Notes under the pieces: generated by a model
The model's input: only the letters and a program-made list of their open reading frames with translations
The model's database searches: none
What the model was told of the DNA's origin: nothing
Assembly (NCBI GenBank): GCA_963920765.1
Contig: OY987251.1
Span: 8,683,219-8,747,218 of the forward strand
Length of the DNA: 64,000 nucleotides
DNA from: Ulota crispa
Taxonomy: Eukaryota; Streptophyta; Bryopsida; Orthotrichales; Orthotrichaceae
Reading direction: 5' to 3'
Shown: positions 53,650-64,000 of the stretch, piece after piece
Numbering within the stretch: the first letter of the stretch is position 1
Layout of the letters: each line of letters opens with the position of its first letter
Position numbers and translations under genes: made by a program

Positions 53650-54759
53650 TTCAGGCCTTTGAACACAACCGCATCACTCTCTAGCTAGAAAACGCCGCTT
53701 ACATGTCGTAATTGCAGCTGCGCGGTGTTAAAGCAGACGCTGGGATAAACAACGTTGTCAGGCAACAAGGTGGTCTGACTATGTCAGGCCTACTAGCGCA
53801 TGGCAAACTTAAGGCCGTGGTAAGTACCTGTTGTTTTAGGGAAAGCCGGGTTTGATAGCAATCTCATTTTTTTCCTTGCACAGACCCAGCGGACGCTCGA
53901 GCAAGCCCTCTAGGCAAACTTGTAGGCCTCCCCTGTGCTTTGACACCTGCAGTTCCTTCTCTGGATGTCCTTTGTTGCCTCACCTGCGCTCCCCGCCGTG
54001 TAGAAGGTGTCGTCATTGTAGAGTGCTCCTAGCTGCAGGTTGGTTCCCCTTTGATTTCCCAAATGTACCTTGAGGCCTTGCTGACAAAGTTATTGCAGAT
54101 TCTTGGTCGACAAAATTCACGAAGGCGACGAGTGCCTAAGGCGTGGTCTAGGGTTCAACATTCTTGTGGTACGCTCACTATCTCGTGGAGAATCCTAAAG
54201 TGTGTTGCACGTCAGATTGCATTCTCCCCTCTACAAGATTGCTGCATATCGTAATATGAACTAGGTGTGTGAGTATGCGGACCCCTTGCTACCCGGATGG
54301 CCTTGGAGGTAGAGCACTCAGTACCTCAAATGTTCTCCAAAATAGACACGTGGATCAGTAATAATGATTGCTAGAATCACCTATAGACGCTACTAGTGTG
54401 CTAGGTGCCTTGGAAAATGTAATAGTTGACATTCCAATTATTATCAACATTAACAGCAGTGTAACATGAAAAACACACCAGTGTCCAGGAGGATGTCAAA
54501 TCGTACACGTGTGTGCCTATTTGCCCTACTTGCCCATTTAGATTGTAAAACAAGCGTTATTACTAGTGACCGCTATACTATAGGCTATACACTCTTCATT
54601 TTGAAGAGAAACCAAAAGCATATTTGTCTCTGCCGCGTATGCTTTTAATTTCATGGACAACACTGCTTGGCTTAGCCTTTGAATGTTTCTATTATATTTG
54701 CTAGATGTAAATGCATTGGAGCCATATACAGTGAACTCCACATTCATATCATGGGCCCT
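53650..54759. other. Spacer between the two arrays, near the TNP1-like 5' end
   Basis: The first 600 bp are GC-richer than the surroundings and lie just upstream of the first recognisable TNP1-like exon, so a promoter or untranslated exon is possible. Short plus-strand frames (53852-54073, 54051-54254) have no recognisable domain. Confidence 0.3.
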
Positions 54760-55990
54760 AATTCCCTCTTTGTGAGTGCTGTTTATTCAATTTAGATATT
54801 TCTAAACTTGTGTGGGATTGGAATGTAAGTACCATGCGTGTGTGTTTGTTGATACTAGGCATTCCTGATTGTTAATATGGTGTTCTTAATTTTTTGTTGG
54901 CTGTTTTGCTAAGAAAGGGATGGGTAGGACCACCAACACCCATCATTTTTTCCAAATTTTTATATCCGTGCATGTCACCCTGGTAATATACAAGTCCAAT
55001 CAACATGACTGGTCATGTCAGGGGCCATTTCTTATGTTTGCTTATTTGTTTGGCTGTGGTGGATCACCTGTATGCATTCCAAATTTTTATTCATTCCCTC
55101 TTTGTGACTGTTGTTTATTCAATATAGATATTTCTATACTTGTGTGGAATTGAAAGCTAAGTATCATGCGTGTGTGTTTGTTAATCTTGTGTTCTTCATT
55201 TTTTGTTGGGTGTTCCATTTAGAAGGGGCTGGGCAGGGCCATTGACACCTTCCTTTTTTTCCAAATTTTTATATGTGTGCTTGTCACCCTAATAATATAC
55301 AAGTCCAGTCAACGTGGAGGGTCATGTCGGAGGCCATGTTTTATGTTTGCTTCTTTGTTTGGTTATGGTGGATCACCTGTTTGCATTCCAAATTTTTAGG
55401 GTTTAATCCCTCTCTGCGAGTGCTGTTTATTCACTTTAGATATTTCTGAACTTATGTGGAATGGAAAGCTATCTAACATGCACGTGTGATTGTTAATCTT
55501 GTGTTCTTAATTTTTTGTTGGGTGTTTTGTTTAGAAGGGGCTCGGCAAGAGCACCAACTTCCCCCTTTTTTTCCAAATTTTTATATATGTGCATGTCACC
55601 CCAATAATATTCAAGTCTAGTCAACGTGGAGGGTCATGTCGAAGGCCATGTTTTATGTTTGCTTGTTTCTTTGGTTACGGTGGATCACTTGTACGCATTT
55701 CAGATTTTTATTCATTACTTCTTTATGAGTGCCATTTATTCAATTTAGATATTTCTAAATATGTGTGGAATTGGAATGTAAGTATCTTGCATGTGCATTT
55801 GTTGATATTGGGCATTCGTGCTTGTTAATATTGTATTTTGATTTTTTTGTTGCATGTTTTATTTAGAAGGGGCTAGGAAGGACCACAAACAACCCCCTTT
55901 TTTCCCCCAATTTTTTATATCTTTGGATGTCACCTCGGTAATATACAAGTCTAGTGACTCTAGTCAGGATGGAGGGTCACGTTACGGGTA
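54760..55990 (+). repeat. Inverted array of the same 310-bp unit (about 4 copies)
   Basis: Units face the opposite way to those at 49625-52560; 'ggtggatcac' recurs near 55059, 55368 and 55678. The unit around 54920-55153 is almost identical to the one around 50824-51057: its conceptual 77-residue translation differs at two positions. Exact copying between opposed arrays 4 kb apart suggests recent duplication or gene conversion. Confidence 0.85.
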
Positions 55991-56741
55991 GTTTTTTTAT
56001 GTTTGCTTTCAAGTTTCAAGGGGGGCGAGGTATGTGTAGACGGTGAATAACCATTGCCTTGTACTTAAATGTGAATGTGGTCTACTTGAAGAGAAGTCAA
56101 TTACCTTGGCACACCTTTCATATGCTTGCACAGTCATTGCATAAGAATGTTTTGGCCTAGTAGAGTTTTTTTTTTCTTCTTTTCTAGCTATTGTCTGGAG
56201 GATGGCATGTTTGGGATTAGGTTCAATATTGTCAATTTTTATATAATGATTTGATGGAAAAGCCAGCATATGTGCATACTCAAGATTATTTTAAGGATTT
56301 TTGGTTGGTCCCATCACATGAATTTGTGTCAAGTTAGCTTATTAAGTTTAGACCCTATTATTTGGTTTTTGGGCTTCATTAATTACTAGACTTGTTAAAC
56401 ATTGTAGTTCCTTTTTTTGTAGCACTGACCTATGCATTTGCAAGGCAAGGTGGTGGTTTTGTTTGAGAAGTACTGTACTAAACCATTGCATAGAGAAAGA
56501 GTCAATGGTACTGTTGTACTAGGGCTCTTTGCTAGGTCTTTTGCCTTGCATGCAATTTGCAAAAATTGTTCTGGCGACATTGTTGCAAATGTTTCTTTGA
56601 ACAGTAGGACGTTGAATCAAGCATTGTAGTGCACACTGCCTATTGGGTGGGCTCAATATGCTCATATTAGCATGTTTGATGTTAAGTGACAAGCTTTAAT
56701 TGGAGGTTTTGTAAGTGTGCAGGAATTAGCAAAAATTCGAA
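55991..56741. other. No gene recognised
   Basis: AT-rich spacer between the inverted array and the acidic open frame. Short frames on both strands show no domain. Confidence 0.4.
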
Positions 56742-57359
56742 ATGGACATGGATAGTGATTTCTTTTCCTCTCTTGAGTTCATGGGAGAGGTAGAAGATTC
56801 ATATGAACCACATCCTTTTGAAAGCTATGAAATGGATGTGGATTTTTTTACAACCCTTGACCTCATGGGAGAAGTTGCAGAATCATATGAACCACACCCC
56901 TTTGAAAGCTATGAATTAGAGCATGTGGAACACTTGGAACAGTTGACCTTTTGGCACAAGGACCACATGAGCCTTTATGAACGTGGTCTTTTATCTAGTA
57001 AGGATTTCATGCCGGACATCAAAGACAATGTTTGGGTGAATACATGGTTGAGTGGCTCAAAATCATGTCACACTATAAAAAACTGCACTTATCCAATTTT
57101 CAAATGCCTAAAAGGTACATTGGAAATTTTCAAAAAAGATAAAAAAGTCCATTGTAGAGATTTAAATTTCATTATAACTACAATAATGTTGTTCAATTTC
57201 TTCTTTGGCATTTTATGGAAGTGTAAAGGGCTTTTGAAAAAACACAAGTGTGACATTTTTGTTGGTAGCAAGTTTTTCAAGGACTTTTTAAAGATAACAT
57301 ACTTACTCAAGAGAATACAAAGGACTAGGATTCTAGTGGGTATTTTGATAAACTTTTAA
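56742..57359 (+). CDS. Acidic protein with an internal duplication, function unknown
   Basis: A 205-codon frame from ATG to TAA. Residues about 5-30 and 31-58 are a tandem duplication: DFFSSLEFMGEVEDSYEPHP is repeated as DFFTTLDLMGEVAESYEPHP, each followed by FESYE. Next come ELEHVEHLEQLTFWHKDHMS and a Lys/Phe-rich C-terminal half that may lie outside the original gene. The repeat conserves protein sequence while the DNA has changed, which hints at past selection. No family recognised. A same-strand piece downstream (57759-57962) may be related. Confidence 0.4.
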   Translation: MDMDSDFFSSLEFMGEVEDSYEPHPFESYEMDVDFFTTLDLMGEVAESYEPHPFESYELEHVEHLEQLTFWHKDHMSLYERGLLSSKDFMPDIKDNVWVNTWLSGSKSCHTIKNCTYPIFKCLKGTLEIFKKDKKVHCRDLNFIITTIMLFNFFFGILWKCKGLLKKHKCDIFVGSKFFKDFLKITYLLKRIQRTRILVGILINF

Positions 57360-57758
57360 GAAATTATAATCTTGTTTTGTAAATGTATATAGAATGTTTG
57401 CAAAGGACTTTTTAAGGCCTTTTTAAACCTTCAATCTTATGAGTTCTTTTTCTCCTTTGTTTTTTTTGTTCAATTTTTCTTTTTGCAACTTGAGTAATTT
57501 TCTAAGTTCTAGGAGTGGTTCTAGCAATAAGGACTTTTTGAATAACTTTGATTGATTTAGTCTAAGCTCTAGAACACAGCCTGTAGTGGGTAATTTTGAA
57601 AAGAACAGATCCAAAGACATCGAACCAATGAATTGAGTTTATAAGTCCATTGTAGACATGAAGAGGCCACATAGCCGCAAGGACACTTGATGCAATTACA
57701 ACTAAGACTTGAATCAAAATCCTTAAACCCACTTATGGAACTTTGAAGATAGGGCCTT

Positions 57759-57962
57759 TTGCCAAAATTGAGCCACTCAACCTTGCATTCACCCGTCTAC
57801 CATAGTAATTTGTATAGCATGCTGTCAGCCTACCATGGATGTTACCCATTTGATTGTTGGGAGGCCAATTATGAGAATTATTTGTATGAGCAAGCCATGC
57901 AAGCAAAAGATGAGGAACAGCTAGAAAGGGATATCCAAAGGTTCAAGACTCTTGACTACTGA
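57759..57962 (+). CDS. Short open frame with an acidic C-terminus, unknown
   Basis: A 67-codon frame. The last 40 residues (CYPFDCWEANYENYLYEQAM, then KDEEQLERDIQRFKTLDY) look protein-like and helical. It could be a downstream piece of the 56742-57359 protein. No family recognised. Confidence 0.25.
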   Translation: MPKLSHSTLHSPVYHSNLYSMLSAYHGCYPFDCWEANYENYLYEQAMQAKDEEQLERDIQRFKTLDY

Positions 57963-58393
57963 ACTACCAGGCACTTCATTGATTAGTTCAGCATGTGGAG
58001 GATAGCTACATAGGTGATACGGCATATATGTAGAACATTGTAGTGTCACATAGTATAGACGTCAAATAGGGTATCAAGTGTGACGCGTCCCACAACTTTC
58101 ATAAATCCACATGGACATGGATGCGTTTTCAATGACGCTCACCACAACATGAACATGTCATGTGTACTGCTTCTGTTGACATTACAACCACCAGATTGCT
58201 TATTTCTCAAATGAATTCATGTGATTGTTTTAGGGTGCACAATGTTGTACATTGGAAGCCGTTTCAAAACTTTAGTGCAACTAAAATACAAGGAAATTCT
58301 GAATTCTTCTGGCTTCTTGTGTAGGCTTTAATTGCTAATGTAGAGTGTTGTACATATAGGGATGACCCCAAACCAGGTCCAGCGGGCTTTATC

Positions 58394-61300
58394 ATGCCTA
58401 GCCACGGTGCAAGGGTGCGCATTGCTAGTGACTGGCAAACTTTGCGACATATCCCCGTCGGCAACCTTATATTGCAGACAAAGTTGCATGTGGCAACCAA
58501 GAAGAATTACAAATCTTACCCGTGCCCATGTAGGGATTGTCAAAGGGGCCTATACAAGGGGATTGAAATAATTCAAAGACATCATGCATCCGTGGGCAGA
58601 GATCTTTTTTTGACAAAATCCATGATTGGTGGAGATCCACCTCAAGGTTTTTCATTGGGTGGTGTTTGGGTTGAAGATACTGCATACAACAACGATGTTG
58701 TTGTGAACAACCTTGATGATTCCGGCAACTCCAATATTGACAACGACCCCATTCAAGGTGATATGCCAGACGTTCAAAGAGGTGTCCCCCTTGCCAATAA
58801 CAACGTTGTGCTGGACAAGTACCACGACGTGCAAAGGCAGGTTATGGATGCATTTGACCGTGTGGATGAATTGCACCGGTAGCCCCTAGCTAATTCAGAC
58901 ATGCCAGAGCATGATGACACTGGTAGCAAGACAGTGAAAATGTTACATGCAATGTACGAGCTAGCTACGACGCTTGTGTACGTAGGTTCAAAAACAAGCG
59001 TGGTGTTCGCTACAATTGTCATCATGAACATATGCGTAATTTTTGGCGTTAGCAACAAGTTTGTGGACGAGCTCTTGTGCTACTTAGCAACGGACCTCTT
59101 GCCAAAGGGAACAAGCTACCGAGCAATCATTACGAGGCTAAAAGGACCATTCAAAAATTGGGTCTAGACTACAACAACATCCATGCATGTCCAAACGGGT
59201 GCATGTTGTTTGAAGGTGATGAAGCAAAGTTGGAGGTCTGCCCAAAGTGCTCCAAGTCAAGCTGGATGGAAGGGTTAGATTTTATCCTTGCAAAAGTCAT
59301 TTGTCACTTTCCCCTCATACCAAGGCTAAAATGAATGTAGAGGTCCCCTGAGATTGTTGGCATGTTAACTGGATATACCCAACACGTCAGCACGGACGGC
59401 ATGATGCGCTTTGTGGTGGAGAGTCTAGCATGGAAGCACGTTGATACAAATGCTGCCTTCGGCAACTTTAGCGCCAAGCATAGGAACATGCGCTTGGCCC
59501 TTGCGTTGGACGGCATCAATCCGTTCAAGCTTAGCAACACAAACTGGTCAACGTGGCCAGTACTAATATTGAATTACAACTTGGAGCCATGGTTTGTGAC
59601 CAAGAAGTTTTGGATCTCGCTAAGCATCCTCATATCAGGCAAGCAGTCTCCCACCCCAAAGAACATTGATGTGTTCATTTGACCATTACTGCAGGAATTG
59701 CATGCTTTGTGGCAAGGCGTTTTGGCATTGGATTACTTGCAGCCCGAGGATTCAAGGCGCTTCACAATGCAAGGATTGCTGATGTGGACAATCTCTGATT
59801 TTCCCGCATATGGCCTTATCTCTAGTTTATACTGTAAAGGATATAAGGGTTGTCCATGTTGCGGGCCCAACACAAATTCACGGATGGCAAAGACTGGGGA
59901 CTTGCAACCAGATAGGACAACAAAGGGCAAGAAGATTGTTTATGGTGGCATGCACAGGTATTTATCTTGAACCCACCCATATTGCGGCAATACAGAGTTC
60001 AATGGCCAACGTGAAGATCAGAGACCACCTCGAACAACTACAGGAGAAGACGTCATTGCGTATGCTAGGAGGCGCAAAGAATACTTGGACAGAGGTGGTT
60101 GAGAGGATGGCAAGGACGACCCTGTACACCTCACAAGTGTGAAGCGATTGAGCACCTTCTTTGAACTCCCTTATTGGCAAGTAATTGAATTTGTTAGCAC
60201 TTCCTAGCCATAGATTTCTTGATGTGACATTCATAAAGGCAACTAGAATGTGCAATAGCCATTGTTGAAGTTGGCAAAAATATAGAGTGCTACCCCAAAG
60301 ACTTCTAGAAATGTATAGATTGATATGGGAAATTAAAGCTCCCCATTATCTTTGATGTGAAAAACCACATTGGCAAAAACATTGTCTTGTATGTTTAGGT
60401 TGTTTGGTGCATTGTTACATCACATTAGACGTCTCTCTAGATGTCGTAAAGAACATATTTGTCACTGGCTGATGGTTGCCAATACATTAAACCGATGCAA
60501 TAAACCTCTATATGTATCGGACATCCACAGGGTTGGATGATTGCTTAGGTGTTTTCCTATGCATTCTAATAGACATAGACTTTGATGGTGGCAGCATCTA
60601 ATGGTCCGGCACGTTCTAGATGTCATGCATTGTGAGAAGAATTTATGCAAGAACATCTTGAAGATGCTATTGGGATTAAACAACAGCCTTGGAAGTCAGC
60701 AGAATGTGGAGGATTTGGAAATGTGGGAGGAACTTTGGTTGCAACATTCAGAGCAACGCGGTCAAGTTTTCCTCATGCCGCATGCATCGTATGTACTAAA
60801 AGCGGACAAGCAAAGAGAGTTTGTGCAAATAATATCAAACATCCAAACTCCAACAAACTTCGTGGAAGCCATTCACAAGCGCCTCAAAGATGGGAAACTT
60901 CATTACATGAAGACCCATGATTACCATGTCCTCATGCAAGAGGTAATCACAAATGATAATTTTGCATCTACTATGAATATCTAACGTCCGTAAACACATC
61001 ATAAGCAATAGAGTTATTTCTATTCTAACATTCTAGAAAAGGGTACCACTGACACTGGATACAACGTATCTTAGTAGCAAACGTTCAAAAATGTAACATC
61101 TCCTACATGTATACGTCAATACTAGGTTGTATTGGATGTATAGTTGAGCGTCTCCCTGTCAAACTACATACAACATTGCATTTTCAGATGTCTGGAATTT
61201 GTACACAATATGGAATTGTATGCGTTAAGTTCATGTAGCAAGCCCTCCTTCAATACCCTACAATGTGTAGTCAATGATGTCTGACCACAATTCCCACTAT

Positions 61301-63150
61301 TTTTGGTTGCAAATACTTCTTGTGGTTATCTAAAACCTCTTGGATGAGAGTGTGAGTCAAGCAATCATAAAAATGTGTTGGGTATTTCAAAAGGTATGCG
61401 AGAAAGAGGTGCAAGAGGACAGCAAGGGAGAGCTGATGGAGAATGTCATTATGGCAGCATGTATGATAGAGAAGGTGTTCCCATTGACGTTCTTGAATAT
61501 CATGACGCACCTCCCCATACATCTCATGGAGCAACTCTTCATTTGCGAGCCGGTCCATTGCAGGTGGATGTACCCAATTGAGAAGTACATGAAGACATTG
61601 AAGGACTACATGAGGACGTATGCGCATCCAAAAGGGAGCATAGCAAAGGGATATTGCATGGAGGATGCTCTTGGATTTTGTACCGAGTATATGAAGCGAC
61701 ATAAGTTTACAATTCATTGTGTGTGGGATGCAGATGAGGATGCAACTATGAATGACGAGGTCCTAAGGCCTAATGAAAAGACAAAGAGGAAGATGTCAAA
61801 TGTTGTGCATGGATATGCACATTTGTTTGTGCTTAACAATGCGGCATGTCTAGAGCCATGGCAAGAGTAAGTGTACAACAAACCCTATTTATATAAACAG
61901 TGGTTATATAGCACATTGGCAACAACATTGTCCATGTTACGTTGATGTTATTTTTGACATAGAAATAGACTATGATTTGTTTGGTTGTACATCACATAAA
62001 GGCTTGAATGGCAATACTGACATGGTTGGCATGTTGTATAGAATGATGTGAGCTATAAAAATTAGGATAGTTTACTGTTGTTATAAACATATGCAGTAAC
62101 GAATGTTTTATTAGACATGTTTGGAAACGCTCATGCCTAGCATTGGATGATTAGTATGGTACATACTATGTCTGGGGTGGCATCAGTTGGGAGAGAGCCA
62201 TGTCAATTTTAACGTTCTTTGAACACTCTTCATATATTAGTATCAATGGCCCTTGTTAATATTGGCAACATGTTTGGTTCCTTATAAAGTCATGGCACTC
62301 GTCATAGGAAATATGTCACTGCAAAGGCATGGAGATGGAAGGAGCGTGAGGCCTATCGCATTTGCTTTCACCGCCAATGCCCCTTTGCGCAGCGAAGATA
62401 TCCTGAAGGATTGTGCGACCTACCTGTGTTTGCTGATTGGTTACAAGCACGTTTCAGGGATGCTCAAAATGACGGGGAAGAGGTAGAAGATGACGTCGTT
62501 CAATATACCCATCCTCTGGAGAGGTATGCAATGTTACATCGACAAATGCATTCATTTGGGATGCATTTATGATCTCTTAGTTTGGAAGGGGGACTTATCT
62601 CCTGAGATTCCTGTGTGGTAGCATCATTTACCAAACAACTGCAATGGAGAGTTTCTAATGGGAGACCCCTAGAATGAACAGCAAATTACGTGGATACATT
62701 GAAGAAATTCTGGAGTTGGATTATTGTAACCATTGCACCACTGTAATGCTATGCAATTGGGTGAAGAGTACCCGCGATGTGCATTTTCCAATTGTTGAAC
62801 GCGACCAATATGGTTTTAGCATAGCCAACTTCAACCGCATGGGCGACTCTATGAACGCGGACTCATTTGCAGTCCCGTTGCATTGTCAGCAAGTTTTTTT
62901 TTTCTGATGATCCACAAAGAAGTGGATGGAAAGTTATTTGCAGAACAAATGTGTGAGGTTGACGTACAACACCGCTGAATTGCAGCAATTGCCTGCTGTC
63001 ATTGACATCGATAACAACGTAAACTTTGGAGGTCTAACCCCTCCAACAGTGGAAGCAGAAACTAGAAGAAGACCAGATATGGCAAGTGGTGTATATGTGA
63101 GAGCCACAGTAGATGAGACAGAAGAAGAGGTGAACGTAGAAGAAGACTAG
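58394..63150 (+). pseudogene. CACTA TNP2 transposase, multi-exon, decayed
   Basis: DDE-type transposase of En/Spm elements. Order of recognisable blocks: N-terminal transposase-associated zinc region YPCPCRDC (about 58520); LGLDYNNIHACPNGCMLF and CPKCSKSSW (59155-59265); the TNP2 core LALALDGINPF and LSNTNWSTWPV (59495-59570), LHALWQGV (59699), DFPAYGLIS and CPCCGPNT (59790-59875), FFELPYWQ (60157-60180); intron 60181-60594 (gtaatt...ggcag); HLMVRHVLDVMHCEKN (60595 on); HDYHVLMQE (to about 60942); a DUF4218-like block FPLTFLNIMTHLPIHLMEQL and HCRWMYPIEKYMKTLK (61475-61605); donor at 61867/61868; KAWRWKER (about 62320); and a DUF4216-like end (ILELDYCNHC..QQVFF, 62700-62900). Stops are mostly TGA or TAG, for example TGA within FI-PLLQEL near 59680, and there are several frameshifts. 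Not functional. Confidence 0.85.
60181..60594 (+). other. Intron in the TNP2 pseudogene
   Basis: Donor CAA|gtaattg and acceptor gtggcag|CAT. Joining the flanks restores the TNP2 order PYWQ-HLMVRHVLDVMH, so the boundaries are well supported. A host of many 'gacat/aacat' words lies within. Confidence 0.7.
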
Positions 63151-64000
63151 AATATGGCAGAGGACTAGTGGTTAGCTAGAGCAATTCCCTAAACCCCCTT
63201 TTAACGTTGCATTTAGTGGCCAATATGTTCTAGAGTATGTTTACTTACACCTCATGTATAAGGCTCTCAAAGAGAGGAGCATTGTGCATGCCAAATGCAA
63301 TGTCGTATTGAGCATGCAAGTATGACGGGCACAAATGTTTGTGATTGTATTTGCTACACCGTTTCTATAAATTAACATATTTGCTATGTATATTTTAGTG
63401 TTGCAGTAATCATGACAGGATGTGGTGTAGTACAAAATCATGTAAATTTTGTTGTCAACATAACCGTGTTGTTATGTTCAAAGATGTAAATCAAATCATG
63501 TTCTGTAAGTCAAACAGGGAAATGCATTTATAAAAAAAAAAAATTACAACAGTTGGTTGTAATCACTTGAACATTAAAATGTACATAAAAGAGATGTTAC
63601 TTTTATTGGCAAATGCTTGTCACAAAAAAGGACTTGTGTATGGATGGACCTTTACTACATATCCATGTAACCAAATTTGAGTAATGCGGCATAGATTGCT
63701 TCAAATCATATGTTGTGCAAAACCATGAAATTCTTGTAAAATAATTCACCAAAAACATGGTTTTGGGATTTTGAAAGTCAATCTCCTGTTTGCTATTTAT
63801 ATCAATCAAAAGGTACAGGCTAGTGATACAAGAATTCAAAACTAAAAAGAAGACCGTAGAATGCCTAGGTTTTCCCAAAAGAAAATTACGGGGAACAAAA
63901 CCAAATAGTAGGCCACTATCAGAAGTTCTTGATCAATAAATGACTATTTACAAATTTATGTCCAATCATTATTTGTAATTCCGCTTAGAAAAAGTTTAGC
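63151..64000. other. Downstream of TNP2, no right terminus seen
   Basis: AT-rich sequence with a 12-nt A run near 63531. I looked for an inverted copy of CACTATAAGAAAA (that is, TTTTCTTATAGTG) and found none. Confidence 0.5.

Larger units (their letters stand above)
41542..64000 (+). mobile_element. Large CACTA (En/Spm) element, left end to window edge
   Basis: The terminus CACTATAAGAAAATCGG at 41542 has the CACTA tip followed by AAGAAAA, common in plant CACTA elements. To its right lie a TNP1-like multi-exon pseudogene (minus) and a TNP2 transposase pseudogene (plus), the two standard CACTA genes. No matching ...TAGTG end was found before 64000, so the element would be over 22 kb, or the terminus and the genes belong to different nested copies. 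Confidence 0.6.

Noticed and set aside
1..64000. CRISPR array, rRNA or intact tRNA genes
   Set aside because: Regular arrays here have units of 46, 96 or about 310 bp without the short-repeat and unique-spacer pattern. No rRNA signature was seen, and the only tRNA-like sequences are the degenerate blocks in the LTRs.

Overview
The window is transposon-dense nuclear DNA of a streptophyte, most likely a land plant. It is AT-rich, has GT-AG spliced gene pieces, and carries a CACTA (En/Spm) transposase of the plant TNP2 type, Stowaway-like and TAA/TTA-flanked MITEs, and a Ty3/gypsy element. The Ty3 reverse transcriptase (motif FVDD, LPQGATNSVA) does not look like the common angiosperm Ty3 lineages, so a non-seed plant is possible but not shown. 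I see no intact host housekeeping gene, no tRNA or rRNA gene and no CRISPR.

Layout. 1-5.1 kb: AT-rich DNA with TTAA-flanked elements that begin CCCC. 5.1-12.6 kb: a possible 7.5-kb element with broken gene pieces (a SWIM zinc-finger protein, a spliced unknown gene) and a 96-bp tandem array whose core is an imperfect palindrome. 12.6-20.7 kb: a nest of MITEs in which paralogous copies supply empty sites. 20.7-27.9 kb: weakly annotated DNA with three more TTAA elements. 27.9-41.5 kb: a decayed piggyBac-type transposase (minus strand) cut into three pieces by a solo LTR and by a nearly intact 10.6-kb Ty3 element whose LTRs differ at only about six of 2160 positions. 41.5 kb to the end: one end of a very large CACTA element (terminal CACTATAAGAAAATCGG), with a multi-exon TNP1-like pseudogene (minus), an accessory-like pseudogene (minus), two opposed arrays of about 310 bp, and a TNP2 transposase pseudogene (plus). 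The right end of the CACTA element is not in the window.

Most interesting system. A piggyBac-superfamily transposase relic occurs in the same window as at least seven non-autonomous elements with CCCC...GGGG ends and TTAA (or near-TTAA) flanks. One of them (15220-16441) sits in the TTAA at the centre of a hairpin MITE, and a related hairpin MITE at 14438-14577 shows the empty TTAA site. Together these suggest a plant piggyBac family with its own MITEs.

Decay pattern. Almost all in-frame stops in the CACTA-associated pseudogenes are TAG or TGA, not TAA. This fits C-to-T decay of CAG and CGA codons in methylated, silenced DNA. All boundaries and motifs come from reading the sequence; no database search was possible.
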